Source: CAYOWQ01 sp964407695
GTDB lineage: Bacteria > Planctomycetota > Phycisphaerae > Phycisphaerales > SM1A02
Length of the DNA stretch: 64,000 nt
Assembly (NCBI GenBank): GCA_964407695.1
Contig: CAYOWQ010000004.1
Coordinates: 62,001-126,000, forward strand
Direction: 5' to 3'
Shown: in pieces, positions 17,123-26,325 of the stretch
Layout of the letters: the number at the start of each line of letters is the position of its first letter
How positions within the stretch are numbered: position 1 is the first letter of the stretch
Translations under genes and position numbers: made by a program
The notes under the pieces: model-generated
Told to the model about the DNA's origin: nothing
Database searches by the model: none
What the model saw: the letters and a program-made list of their open reading frames with translations, nothing else

Positions 17123-17737
17123 ATGCCAGCCAAGGATGAGCGCATCCAGAACGCCGTCGCCGGTGATGCCGAAGCGCTCTCGGAACTTCTGGCCGAGTTC
17201 GGCCCGGAGGTGGAGCGGTCGCTCTCGATCGCCCGCGAATGGCGCTCGATGCTGGAACCCGCTGATGTGATGCAGGTGACCTACATGGAGGCGTTCCTGG
17301 AGGTGGGAAAATACGAGGCCGACGGCTCGGTCTCGTTCCGGTCGTGGCTGCAGCGGATCGCGGAGAACAATCTCAAGGATGCGATCCGCGGGTTGCAGCG
17401 GCGGAAACGACCCCAGCCCGCCAACCGCGTGGAAGCCCCCGCCTCGGCGGATTCAACGTGGGAGCTCTATGCCCACCTTGGCGTGACCACCACCACCCCC
17501 AGCCGCTTCGCCACCGCCCGCGAGCGGGCGGAGCATCTCACCGCCGCCATCGAAGCCCTGCCCGAGGATTACGGCATGGTGGTCCAGCTCTACGACCTGC
17601 AGGGCCTGCCCATGGCCGAGGTGGCCGAGCGGATGAACCGCTCGCCGGGCGCTGCCCACATGCTGCGGGCCCGGGCCCACGACCGGCTGCGGAACCTGCT
17701 GCTGGAGCGCTCCGGCATGTTTGGAACCTCCGCATGA
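17123..17737 (+). CDS. ECF-type RNA polymerase sigma factor
   Basis: 204 aa. Region 2 is visible in LEPADVMQVTYMEAFLEVGK and FRSWLQRIAENNLKDAIRGL; region 4 in AIEALPEDYGMVVQLYDLQG and MAEVAERMNRSPGAAHMLRA, the DNA-recognition helix-turn-helix. The linker is long and Pro/Thr-rich. It sits directly before a Ser/Thr kinase gene (73 bp), the arrangement common in planctomycetes, where the kinase is thought to control the sigma factor by phosphorylation. No anti-sigma gene is adjacent. Start ATG at 17123; upstream CAGGAGATGATCGAGC provides a GGAG about 12 bases away. Confidence 0.9.
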   Translation: MPAKDERIQNAVAGDAEALSELLAEFGPEVERSLSIAREWRSMLEPADVMQVTYMEAFLEVGKYEADGSVSFRSWLQRIAENNLKDAIRGLQRRKRPQPANRVEAPASADSTWELYAHLGVTTTTPSRFATARERAEHLTAAIEALPEDYGMVVQLYDLQGLPMAEVAERMNRSPGAAHMLRARAHDRLRNLLLERSGMFGTSA

Positions 17738-17809
17738 GCCCGGAGCGTGAATCGAGGACCCGGATCTCGCTTCTGAGAGATGCGCTGAGCGTCGTTGCAG
17801 CTCCCGACC

Positions 17810-20458
17810 ATGTCCACTGACCGATCATCCATTCCGCCCTCGCAGGCTGAGCATCGCTCCTCGGCGATCGACCTCGCCCGGGCCCAGGTGGACGCCGCCC
17901 GCCAGCGCGAGCGGAAACTGCTGGCCTCGGGTCGCTTGAACATCGCGGCCGAGACCGGTTCGAGCGGCGTGAGCCTGCCGGGTTACACCCTGCTGGGCCC
18001 GCTGCATCGCGGCGGACAGGGCACGGTGTATCTGGCGGTGCAGGAATCCACCAATCGCCACGTGGCGGTGAAGGTGTTGCATCGACCGCTGCCGGGCACC
18101 ACCGCGGGGGCCATGAGCCTGGCGCGGTTCGAGCGGGAAATCGAGATTCTCAGCCGCCTGAAACACCCCAACATCGTCACCGTGCACGATTGCGGGCGGG
18201 AACGCGGCCACGTCTACCTGGTGATGGACTACGTGGCCGGGCTGCCGCTGGACACCTGGGCCAAGCGCGAGCGGCCCGCCCTGGCGCAACAGCTGGAGGT
18301 CTTCGCCCGGATCTGCGACGGCATGAACGCCGCCCACCTGCGGGGAGTGATTCACCGGGATTTGAAACCCGGCAACATCCTCGTGGATGAGCAGCATGAG
18401 CCGCACGTGCTCGACTTCGGCCTGGCCAAGCTGGCGGAAAACGCGACCGAGTCGATGGTGTCGGGCGCGATGACCGAGACGGGGCAGTTCGTGGGGTCGT
18501 TGCCGTGGGCGAGCCCGGAACAGGCGGAGGGCCAGACCGATGCGCTCGACATCCGCACCGATGTCTATTCCATCGGCGTGCTGTTGTTTCAGGTGCTGAC
18601 GGGCCAGTTTCCCTATCCGGTGGCGGGCAAGCTGACCGAGGTGGTCGGGCACATCACCCGAACCGAACCGGTCCGGCCCTCATCGATCGACAAGGCGATC
18701 GACCGCGAACTCGACACCATCATTCTCAAGTGCCTCGCCAAGGATCCCGATCGGCGCTACCAGGGCGCGGGCGACATCGCCCGGGACCTCCGACGCTACC
18801 TCGCGGGCGAGCCGGTCGAGGCCCGCCGCGATTCCCTGGTCTACGTGATGCGCAAGCGGCTGGCCCGCTACCGGGTCGCGGCGATCGCCTCGGCGGCTGT
18901 GCTGGCGATCCTGATCGCAGCGCTTGGCGTTTCAACGGTGTTCTGGCGCCAGGCATCCCGGGAGAGCATCCGGGCAGCACGCGCGGCGGAGCAGGCGGGC
19001 GCGGATGCAAGCGAGGCCCGGGCGATCACGGAATTCATGAGGGAATTCCTCACCAGCGTGGAGCCGGAAAATCAGGGAGCGGATGTGCGACTCGTGGATG
19101 TGCTGCACAACGCCTCGGCCGCCGCCGCAGCGCGATTCGCCGACCATCCGCAGCAGGAGGCGGACGTTCGCGACCTTCTGGGCGAGATCTATGACCAGCT
19201 GGCGATGTGGGCCGAGGCGGAGGCGGAGTACGCCCTGGCCGCGGACCGCTGGAAGCGCACCGTGGGAGCGGACGATCCACGCACGCTGCTCGCTGAATCG
19301 AGGCGGATTCGCGAATGGGTGGCGCTGGGGCGCAATGCCAAGGCTGAGGAGGCGCTGGTTGAATTGATCGCGCGCGAGCAACGGGTCCTCGGAGCGGCCA
19401 ACCGCGTCACGCTTCAATCGCGCTGCGACCTGGCGTTCGCGGTGCTGGGCCGGGGCCGGGTGGACGAGGCGGAGGCGATGCTGGGTGACCTTCGGGCCCT
19501 GCCGGGCCTGATGGAGGATGATGCGCTGCAGACGCGACTCCTGCGCGGACTGGTGGAGGTGATGCACAGCCGGCTCGGCCCGCGGGCGAGCGACGAGAGC
19601 CGAACACTGATGCTCGCTGCGGAGCCGCTGATCGTCGAGTGGATCGACCGGGCCACGAAGCGATTCGGCCCGGAGGCCACGCCGACGCTGGAGGCGCACG
19701 CCCGGCTCGCGGACATCGCCTTGTGCACCGGCTCCTATGCGGAAGCGGCCGAGGCATGCCGCCTGATCCTGGAGCGCTCATCGGGGCGCCTTTCGGCATG
19801 CCATCCGCTCCGGGCCGCTGCGGAATACACGCTGGCGGAGGCGCTGGTGGGGCTGGGTCACTATGAGGAATCGGCGGAGCTGATGCTGGAGCGCCTGGAC
19901 TGCATGCGGCGGCGATTCCCGCCCGGCAGCGTGATGATCCTGAGCTCCCTGTGCGACACGCTTCGGTTTCTGGAGCGCTGCGGGCCCAGCGCTGCAGCGC
20001 AGGGCGAAGAGATGACCCGCGAGTTGCAGGATGGATTGGCGAGCTTCGGCGGCGGCCACGGAGAACTCGCGATCATCGCCGATGAGTTCGCGGCCGACTT
20101 CGTCTCGATCCAGGGGCGGCTGGACGAGGCTGATGCGCTCTTCGCCCGACTCTTCGAGCGGGAGGAAGCGCTGGTGGGATCGGGCCAAAGTCATGCCCGG
20201 CTCTATCTCTATTATGCCGGGCACCTCACGCGGCGGGGAAGGTTTGACGAGGCCAAGGCGGCCCTTGATCGCGCGGTGGAAATCGTCGGCGACATCCGCA
20301 TGGGCACCTGGGACTCTCACCCCGACGACATCGCCCGAGCCTATGTGATGCTCTACAGCGCCTGGAGCAAGCCGGAGGATGCGGCGATGTATGAGCGGGT
20401 CTGCGCGGAGGCGCTGCACCACAGCGCAGCCTCAGCATCCACGTCCGCAACACCGTAA
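17810..20458 (+). CDS. Transmembrane Ser/Thr protein kinase with C-terminal TPR-like region
   Basis: 882 aa from ATG 17810; a TTG 15 bases upstream is also in frame. The Hanks-type kinase domain spans about residues 50-320: glycine loop HRGGQGTVYLA, ATP lysine K88 in VAVKVLH, catalytic HRDLKPGN with D184, and DFGLAK with D202. A single membrane helix lies about residues 353-377 (VAAIASAAVLAILIAALGV), placing the kinase inside and the C-terminal TPR-like array outside or in the periplasm. The array carries planctomycete kinase phrases such as EADVRDLLGEIYDQL and ALAADRWKRTVGADDP. It is paired with the ECF sigma gene just upstream. All catalytic residues are intact. Confidence 0.93.
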   Translation: MSTDRSSIPPSQAEHRSSAIDLARAQVDAARQRERKLLASGRLNIAAETGSSGVSLPGYTLLGPLHRGGQGTVYLAVQESTNRHVAVKVLHRPLPGTTAGAMSLARFEREIEILSRLKHPNIVTVHDCGRERGHVYLVMDYVAGLPLDTWAKRERPALAQQLEVFARICDGMNAAHLRGVIHRDLKPGNILVDEQHEPHVLDFGLAKLAENATESMVSGAMTETGQFVGSLPWASPEQAEGQTDALDIRTDVYSIGVLLFQVLTGQFPYPVAGKLTEVVGHITRTEPVRPSSIDKAIDRELDTIILKCLAKDPDRRYQGAGDIARDLRRYLAGEPVEARRDSLVYVMRKRLARYRVAAIASAAVLAILIAALGVSTVFWRQASRESIRAARAAEQAGADASEARAITEFMREFLTSVEPENQGADVRLVDVLHNASAAAAARFADHPQQEADVRDLLGEIYDQLAMWAEAEAEYALAADRWKRTVGADDPRTLLAESRRIREWVALGRNAKAEEALVELIAREQRVLGAANRVTLQSRCDLAFAVLGRGRVDEAEAMLGDLRALPGLMEDDALQTRLLRGLVEVMHSRLGPRASDESRTLMLAAEPLIVEWIDRATKRFGPEATPTLEAHARLADIALCTGSYAEAAEACRLILERSSGRLSACHPLRAAAEYTLAEALVGLGHYEESAELMLERLDCMRRRFPPGSVMILSSLCDTLRFLERCGPSAAAQGEEMTRELQDGLASFGGGHGELAIIADEFAADFVSIQGRLDEADALFARLFEREEALVGSGQSHARLYLYYAGHLTRRGRFDEAKAALDRAVEIVGDIRMGTWDSHPDDIARAYVMLYSAWSKPEDAAMYERVCAEALHHSAASASTSATP

Positions 20459-20472
20459 CGGACCGGAGCGCC

Positions 20473-21285
20473 CTACCCCCAATCGGCGAGCAGGAGGCCG
20501 AGGTCCGCCCCGTTCACCGTGCCGTCGAAATTGAGGTCGGCCACGCAATCGGGGGTATCCCACGCGGCCAGCAGCAGTCCCAGATCAGCGCCGTCGACGA
20601 CCTCGTCGCAATTGAAATCGGCGGGATCACACGTGATGTTGGCCTCGACCGTGATCTCATCCAGGTGGGTCAACGATCCGGCAAGAAGGCTCTGGTCACC
20701 GAAGCCGGCAGTCGCGATGCCCGAAGCGCCGGTTCCGACGTTGCCGGACATGAGCGTATCGCCGTCCATGAAGACATCGACGCTGTCGCCCGAGATGGCC
20801 AACCCGAAGTAGTGGTATTGATCGGTGGTATTGATGAGGTACGTCTGGTCACCCCAGTTCTGATCGGCCGTCTGCAACAGCAGACGATCGGCGGAAATGC
20901 CGAGCATGGCCCAGCGGCCCTGATTGTCGGACAGGAAGAGGGAGTAGCCGGACCGCTGAAACGGGAAGTTGGCGTAGAAATCCGAGCTGTCCACCTTGAG
21001 ATTCGCGTAGATGAGGGCCACCGAATCGAAGCTGAGACTGGGCAGCGTTCGCATCCAGTACGCCAGTGACGACGCTGACGTCGGCCCCAACGCGAGTTTT
21101 CCCTCCTGGGCGATCGGCGCGCGAACATCTCCCGTGGTGATGTAGGTCCAACAGCCCGTGTCTTCGGGGAGGACGCCGCGGGCGGACCCGTAACACGAAG
21201 TCACGCTCCCGCGAGTGATCGGCGCTACGAGGCAGGCCGCGAGCATGGAAACAGCCGAAAGCGTTCGATTCAGGGATGGCTTCAT
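20473..21285 (-). CDS. Secreted dockerin-bearing protein, LamG-like
   Basis: 270 aa from ATG at 21285, chosen for AGGAGA about ten bases upstream and because the signal peptide (MKPSLNRTLSAVSMLAACLVAP) starts there; the open frame extends 54 codons further without sense. The central about 170 residues look like a concanavalin/LamG beta-sandwich (YHYFGLAISGDSVDVFMDGD; LTHLDEITVEA), a carbohydrate- or surface-binding fold. Two C-terminal calcium-loop repeats follow (DFNCDEVVDGADLGLLL and DLNFDGTVNGADLGLLL). No enzymatic motif. It is followed head-to-tail (minus strand) by the kinase gene's end, 14 bp away and convergent. Confidence 0.78.
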   Translation of the reverse strand: MKPSLNRTLSAVSMLAACLVAPITRGSVTSCYGSARGVLPEDTGCWTYITTGDVRAPIAQEGKLALGPTSASSLAYWMRTLPSLSFDSVALIYANLKVDSSDFYANFPFQRSGYSLFLSDNQGRWAMLGISADRLLLQTADQNWGDQTYLINTTDQYHYFGLAISGDSVDVFMDGDTLMSGNVGTGASGIATAGFGDQSLLAGSLTHLDEITVEANITCDPADFNCDEVVDGADLGLLLAAWDTPDCVADLNFDGTVNGADLGLLLADWG

Positions 21286-21393
21286 CACGCGATCTCTCCT
21301 CAGGGGTCTGGATGAAGAAACACCGTGAGTGTACCGAGCTAGATTCAGGGAAAAGAGCCGGTGGTTCGGTCTGCACTGTGAATTGAAACGGAG

Positions 21394-21424
21394 CGTGGCC
21401 CCACCGGAACGGTGGGGCCACGCC
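21394..21424. terminator. Long perfect GC hairpin between two dockerin genes
   Basis: A 13-bp perfect stem (GCGTGGCCCCACC / GGTGGGGCCACGC) with loop GGAAC lies 56 bp after the stop of the LVIVD gene (minus strand). There is no proper U-run on either side, so it may be a factor-dependent pause or mRNA-end stabiliser rather than a classical intrinsic terminator. Confidence 0.5.
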
Positions 21425-21480
21425 GGGAATGCCAGCGATTGATTCAATGTCGTCGTGAACAGCCGTGCACGCTCCGGAGG

Positions 21481-23556
21481 CTAGCCCCAGGCGGCGAGCA
21501 GAATGCCCAAGTCCGCGCCATTGACGGCGCCGTCTCCGTTGAGATCGGGGCAGTCCATGGACGCTTCACCGGGGGAGCAACTCGACCCCCACGCGGCCAG
21601 CAGAAGCCCCAGATCAGCGCCATCGACCGCTCCATCGCAGTTGAGGTCGGCCCCTCCGCCACAGAACGCAAACCAATAGGCTCCGCCGTTGCCATCCGAC
21701 ACGAGGGCCTGTTCAGGTGTCGCACAGACATGGAGACCGTCGCCGGGCGTATCAAAGTGGGCAATCTCGATCGGCGACCCCGGAGAGGAGAAATCGATGG
21801 CACGATAGCCGTCGGTCTTGTTGATCAGATCGATCCGATCGTTGACGATCGACATTCCGTTGGGCTGCAGGTCGGTGCTCAGGATGGACACCAGATTCTG
21901 GACCCCGCCGGGCTGGATGTCGTAGATGATGGTGCTCACCTGATCGGCCACAGCGAGACGGGTTCCATCGGCCGCGATGCAGCGAACCTTCGGCGACGCC
22001 GGAATGAAGCCTGCGAGCGTCGGGTTCATCGGGTTGGCGGGATTGATCAGCAGGACTCCGTTTTCGCGACAGGAAGCGGCGAAGTAGCTTCCAACCGCCT
22101 TGAGTCCATCACACCACACTGGAAGCGGATAGGACCCCTTGACCACCGCCGATTGGGGGTTAGAAATGTCGATGAGGAACAGATGGTCGCCGGTGGTCGC
22201 CCCCACGATGTTTCCGATCTTGGCGATTCCGGTGAATTGATTTTCGGGCTGCGGCACCACCCAACTGGCAGTGATCGGAAGTGCAGGATTGGCGAGGCTG
22301 ATCACGCGAACCTTGCTGTCCAGGCCTGAAAGCGTTGCCCGCTCGGCGAGGTAAAGGTAGTTCCCGTCCACAACCATGTCGGCGACTTCAACCCACGTCG
22401 GGAGACCGAGTTGACCGATCTCGATCGGCTTCTCGGGGTTCACGCAATCCATCACGATCAGACCCTTGGCGGGCGTTCCAAGGTAAGCAAGCGAGCCTTG
22501 GCTGCACATGCAGGAGACCGGGCCCGGCGTTCCCACGTATCCCTTTTCCAGCGGATTGGACTGATTCGTCAGGTCGGCAAATTCGACAAACTTCTGAAAG
22601 ACCGCAAACGATCGGGCCCCATTCAGCACCACTTCACCCGGGACAGCGCCCAGCTGCGGCAGAACCGATTTGGCGACCGGGTCGGCAGGATTGAAGATGT
22701 TGAAGACTTCCAGGCCGGCCGAGGATCCAATGGCCAGAGTATTGCCGCTGGCCGCGAGCGAAATCGGGAAGCCGCTGGGATGATCCAGATTGGTCTGTAC
22801 GGGGACGTCGAGGTTGGAGAAATTAATCGTGCGCAAGTCACCATCACCGTCGAGAACGTAGGCGTACAGCAGCCGCATCTCGATATCGCCCGGCGAGAGC
22901 ACGGCGATGGAACCTCGTGCGACCGGTGAATCAATGTTGGTGGTGTCCGCGATCTGAACCTGATTGTTGCCACGAACGAAGGTAGCGTAGTTGCCGAAGC
23001 CGCCGACTCGCTTGATGGTTTCGACGGGATTGAACGAGCCGTGGGCGACAGGGTTGGCTGGGTTTGAGACGTCAAACACGACCAGACCCGCATCACCGCC
23101 CGCGACGAACATCTTGGTGCCGGAGACATGCAGGTCATATGCTCCGCCGCCGGAGATCGAGACGATCGATGTGAGCGTCGGATTGCCGGGGACGGCCAGG
23201 CTGACCACGGCGATGCCATCCGTGCCCAACGCGGCGTAGGCGTAGGAACCGTTGATCTTGATGTCTTCGGGAATTTGAGACAACAGAACGCTGCCCTGCT
23301 TGACGGGAAGGTTGACGTTGGTGGCGTTGTAGACCACCAGTTGCGGACCAAAGTTGAACACGGTGGTCACGCCGTCGGCCATCACCGCGCCGGCGCGGGA
23401 AAGGCCACCTCTGGCCTGGGCGGCCAGATCGACGCCGTAATCCTCGGCACGGGCGTGGTGCGACAGGCCGACGATCGACCCGACCGCGGCCGCCGCCAAG
23501 GTTCCCTTCATTCCAAGAGTAAGACAACGGGAAACGATTGAATTCAAGCAGTTCAT
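21481..23556 (-). CDS. Secreted LVIVD-repeat beta-propeller protein with C-terminal dockerin
   Basis: 691 aa from ATG 23556 (AAAGGAA about eight bases upstream). The signal peptide is within MKGTLAAAAVGSIVGLSHHARA. Then come about twelve LVIVD-type repeats, for example AYAALGTDGIAVVSLAVPGN, GLVVFDVSNPANPVAHGSF and HLFLIDISNPQSAVVKGSY, which fold as propeller blades and typically bind extracellular ligands. The two closing calcium loops are DLNCDGAVDGADLGLLL and DLNGDGAVNGADLGILL, about 20 residues apart with two Cys between. It probably sits on the cell surface or outside the cell. Ligand unknown. It is divergent from the Topo VI A gene across 478 bp. Confidence 0.85.
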   Translation of the reverse strand: MNCLNSIVSRCLTLGMKGTLAAAAVGSIVGLSHHARAEDYGVDLAAQARGGLSRAGAVMADGVTTVFNFGPQLVVYNATNVNLPVKQGSVLLSQIPEDIKINGSYAYAALGTDGIAVVSLAVPGNPTLTSIVSISGGGAYDLHVSGTKMFVAGGDAGLVVFDVSNPANPVAHGSFNPVETIKRVGGFGNYATFVRGNNQVQIADTTNIDSPVARGSIAVLSPGDIEMRLLYAYVLDGDGDLRTINFSNLDVPVQTNLDHPSGFPISLAASGNTLAIGSSAGLEVFNIFNPADPVAKSVLPQLGAVPGEVVLNGARSFAVFQKFVEFADLTNQSNPLEKGYVGTPGPVSCMCSQGSLAYLGTPAKGLIVMDCVNPEKPIEIGQLGLPTWVEVADMVVDGNYLYLAERATLSGLDSKVRVISLANPALPITASWVVPQPENQFTGIAKIGNIVGATTGDHLFLIDISNPQSAVVKGSYPLPVWCDGLKAVGSYFAASCRENGVLLINPANPMNPTLAGFIPASPKVRCIAADGTRLAVADQVSTIIYDIQPGGVQNLVSILSTDLQPNGMSIVNDRIDLINKTDGYRAIDFSSPGSPIEIAHFDTPGDGLHVCATPEQALVSDGNGGAYWFAFCGGGADLNCDGAVDGADLGLLLAAWGSSCSPGEASMDCPDLNGDGAVNGADLGILLAAWG

Positions 23557-24034
23557 GTCGGTGTTCCTTTGACGATTGTGCCCGGAAGCGAGGATCGGAA
23601 AATAAGTGCGACGACCTCGCTGGCCGACGTCACTCTCGGGATGCCCACAACGCGAAAATCCGAGGTGGCGCGCCAATCGCCGAATCGAAATTCCCGATCG
23701 AAGGATCCGCACGCCGGGAGGCCATGTGTCTAGTTCCCCGACTCAGCGGGCAAAGCATCGGTTGCGCAGACAGCCCCGACGAGGTGTTTGAAGGCGAATT
23801 GCCTCGCCAGCCCAAACCGCTCGTTGGCCCTAACGGACCCCCCGAGACACCAGACTGTCCACAGCTTTGAATCTGATGTTGGATCAAGATGTGCCGGTCG
23901 GCCCTTGCGTCGGGCGAGAGGCCGAAACTGCGAGACCGAGCAATGATGAAATTCCAGAGATCCAGTGCTGCGTGGCCGATCAGACCGTGTTGACGCAACT
24001 CCGCCCGCGAGCGATTTCAAGTTCAATACCATCC
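23557..24034. other. Divergent intergenic region
   Basis: 478 bp between the LVIVD gene (minus) and the Topo VI A gene (plus). The frames that cross it have Arg/Ser/Pro-rich shadow composition and no motif. It must carry promoters for both genes; I could not assign a convincing -35/-10 pair. Confidence 0.4.
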
Positions 24035-25183
24035 ATGGCCAAGAAAACCTCCTCAAGATCCTCCACCAGCCGCACATCGGCCGCCAGCAAACAGCGCGAC
24101 ATCGCCACCCTTCAGAAGCTCACTGAGCTTGCCGACGATGTGTCTCAGCGGGCGTTCAAGGGCAAGGAGCCGGTTCTTGAGATTCCGACTCGTTCGCGCT
24201 CCAACACCATCTGGAACAAGAAACGCGGCATCCTTGAAATGGGCGCCAACAAGGCCGAGCGCCAGCTCTTCAATCTCAATCAGGCCAAACAGTTCATGCA
24301 GACCATGTTGCATGCCTCAACGATCAAGGAATTCATCGAAGCCGAGAAGACGTCCTCCCTGCGAAGCGTGTTCTACAAGGCCAAGCACACAGTCGCAGGC
24401 ACCCGGGAGAACACCTTCGACACACAGGACGAATCAGACCCGATTCTGGAGGATCTCGAAGTGACGCTCGGCGCCCTTCGCGAAGAACTCCACATCTTCG
24501 CCGAAAACCGGGGCGCCATGGTCGGCAACATCACGGTCATCGACAAGGGGGATGAGATTGACTGTCGACGCATGGGTTCCGGCGGGTATGCCATTCCGTC
24601 CATCGTCGAGCCCGACATCATTCAATTCAAGAAATGCGAGGCAACTTTTGTTCTCCACGTTGAAAAGGGCACGGTCTGGAACCGATTCAACGAGGACCGC
24701 TTCTGGGAGGCCAACAATTGCATCCTGACGCACGGCGCAGGCCAGCCGCCCCGCGGCGTCCGACGGCTGCTCCAGCGATTCAATCAGGAACTCAAGCTCC
24801 CCATCATCTGCGTGCTCGACTGCGATCCGTGGGGACACTACATCTACTCGGTGATCAAGCAGGGCTCGATCTCCCTGGCGTTTGAATCCAGTCGCCTCGC
24901 CATCCCTGCAGCGCGATTCCTCGGCATTCGTTCCAAGGATTTTGTCGCCTGCGACCTCGATGACTCGGTCAAGATCGACCTGACCGACAACGACATCAAG
25001 CGGGCCAAGGAGATCGCAGCCTATCCCTGGTTCGACGGGCATAAGGCCTGGCGCAAAGAAATCGACCTGCTCCTCAAGAACGGCTTCAAGATGGAAGTAG
25101 AATCGCTCGTCACCAAGGACATCTCCTACGTCACGGAAACGTATGTTCCCGAACGTCTCAAGGCCCGAGACTGGCTGGATTGA
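24035..25183 (+). CDS. top6A: DNA topoisomerase VI subunit A (Spo11 family)
   Basis: 382 aa, the normal length of archaeal Topo VI A. This subunit makes the DNA double-strand cut of type IIB topoisomerases through a tyrosine and needs the GHKL ATPase subunit B for turnover. The winged-helix CAP domain holds the catalytic tyrosine Y114 in SLRSVFYKAKHT, followed by GTRENTFDTQDESDPILEDL. The Toprim domain has E210 in HVEKGTVWNRFNED and the acidic pair D262/D264 in LDCDPWGHYIYSVIKQGS. AGQPPRGVRRLLQRFNQELK and DIKRAKEIAAYPWF are family blocks too. The residue before FY is Ser where many members have Asp or Glu. No subunit B or other topoisomerase gene lies in the window. The ATG was chosen at a Lys/Ser-rich tail (MAKKTSSRSS); no clear ribosome site. 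Confidence 0.93.
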   Translation: MAKKTSSRSSTSRTSAASKQRDIATLQKLTELADDVSQRAFKGKEPVLEIPTRSRSNTIWNKKRGILEMGANKAERQLFNLNQAKQFMQTMLHASTIKEFIEAEKTSSLRSVFYKAKHTVAGTRENTFDTQDESDPILEDLEVTLGALREELHIFAENRGAMVGNITVIDKGDEIDCRRMGSGGYAIPSIVEPDIIQFKKCEATFVLHVEKGTVWNRFNEDRFWEANNCILTHGAGQPPRGVRRLLQRFNQELKLPIICVLDCDPWGHYIYSVIKQGSISLAFESSRLAIPAARFLGIRSKDFVACDLDDSVKIDLTDNDIKRAKEIAAYPWFDGHKAWRKEIDLLLKNGFKMEVESLVTKDISYVTETYVPERLKARDWLD

Positions 25184-25300
25184 TCCGTCCCCGCGGAGGC
25201 GCAAGTCGACGCGGTTGCCAACGAATCGACCGGCGATGAAGATATCCAGCATCCTCCACGTGATCCGGGGGAGGTTGGAATCTCTACTCTCGAGGCGTCA

Positions 25301-26098
25301 ATGGACTTCCTCTTTCAGATTGACTCGATGATCATCGTCGCCATCCTCTTCGTCCTCTCCGTCCTGATTCTCGAATTCGGATACCGGGTCGGCTTGCGCA
25401 TGGGCCGAAGGCTCGACAAGGATGACCGCGGCGTCGTTGACGGCGTCTACGCCGCGATTGTGGGCCTTGTTGCCCTGCTGGTCGGCTTTACATTTGCGAT
25501 GTCGGCCTCTCGCTACGACGCGAGAAAACAGCTGGTCTTGGCCGAGGCGAATGCTCTCGGAACTGCGGCGCTTCGATGCGGCTTCCTGCCGGACCCGGAG
25601 GCCCAAAACCTTCGCTCCATTCTTCTTGGCTACACGGAGCTGCGCCTCGAGGCGAGTCGAACATTGCTCGACGACGACCAGCTCAAGAGCATCGAGATGC
25701 GGAGCGGTCAGTTTCACACCTCCATGTGGGCGATTGTTGAGCAGGCCTCTCGAACCCAGGCGCGTGATGCTGCATTCTCGCTGCTGGCCGCGTCGATCAA
25801 TGAGGTTATTGACGCTCACGGCAAGCGAAAGTCAGCGCTGCTGAATCGCGTTCCGGAAACCGTATGGTTATTGCTCTACGGCTCAGTCTTGCTCAGTCTC
25901 TTCGGCACAGGCATGCGGTGTGGATTCGCCCAGCGGCGCCTTTTCAGCACCACGTCTATCTTCACGCTGGTCATCTGCCTCGTGCTTTTCGTCATCATGG
26001 ACCTTGATCGACCTCGACGCGGTCTGATCACCGTGAGCCAGGCCGCCATGGAAGACACCCGCGATTCGATCGCAGCGATGATCCGCGGAACGAACTAA
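25301..26098 (+). CDS. DUF4239 (bestrophin-like) membrane protein
   Basis: 265 aa. Four membrane segments: SMIIVAILFVLSVLILEFGY and VVDGVYAAIVGLVALLVGFT near the N-terminus, and VWLLLYGSVLLSLFGTGM and STTSIFTLVICLVLFVIMDL near the end. Between them lies a soluble helical region with the family phrase FAMSASRYDARKQLVLAEAN followed by ALGTAALR. The family is distantly related in topology to bestrophin anion channels but its function is not established. It begins 117 bp after the Topo VI A stop, on the same strand; functional linkage is not implied. Confidence 0.82.
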   Translation: MDFLFQIDSMIIVAILFVLSVLILEFGYRVGLRMGRRLDKDDRGVVDGVYAAIVGLVALLVGFTFAMSASRYDARKQLVLAEANALGTAALRCGFLPDPEAQNLRSILLGYTELRLEASRTLLDDDQLKSIEMRSGQFHTSMWAIVEQASRTQARDAAFSLLAASINEVIDAHGKRKSALLNRVPETVWLLLYGSVLLSLFGTGMRCGFAQRRLFSTTSIFTLVICLVLFVIMDLDRPRRGLITVSQAAMEDTRDSIAAMIRGTN

Positions 26099-26325
26099 AC
26101 CCGAATTCGCGTCTTGCCTGCTTGCCGCTGAATTCCTGACCCTTCGGCGTGCGCACGGGTCACCGTCTGGCTCCATCCGTGGCCATCCTTCAGCGCATCA
26201 CGCATGAGGTGAGGTCAACTTCATAACCGGTTCACGGCCGACTCATACCCACTGCGGATGATGTGATAGTCAAGGTGACGGGCGGCAAATCCAGCCCGTC
26301 CGGAAAACCATAGGAGCAACACATC

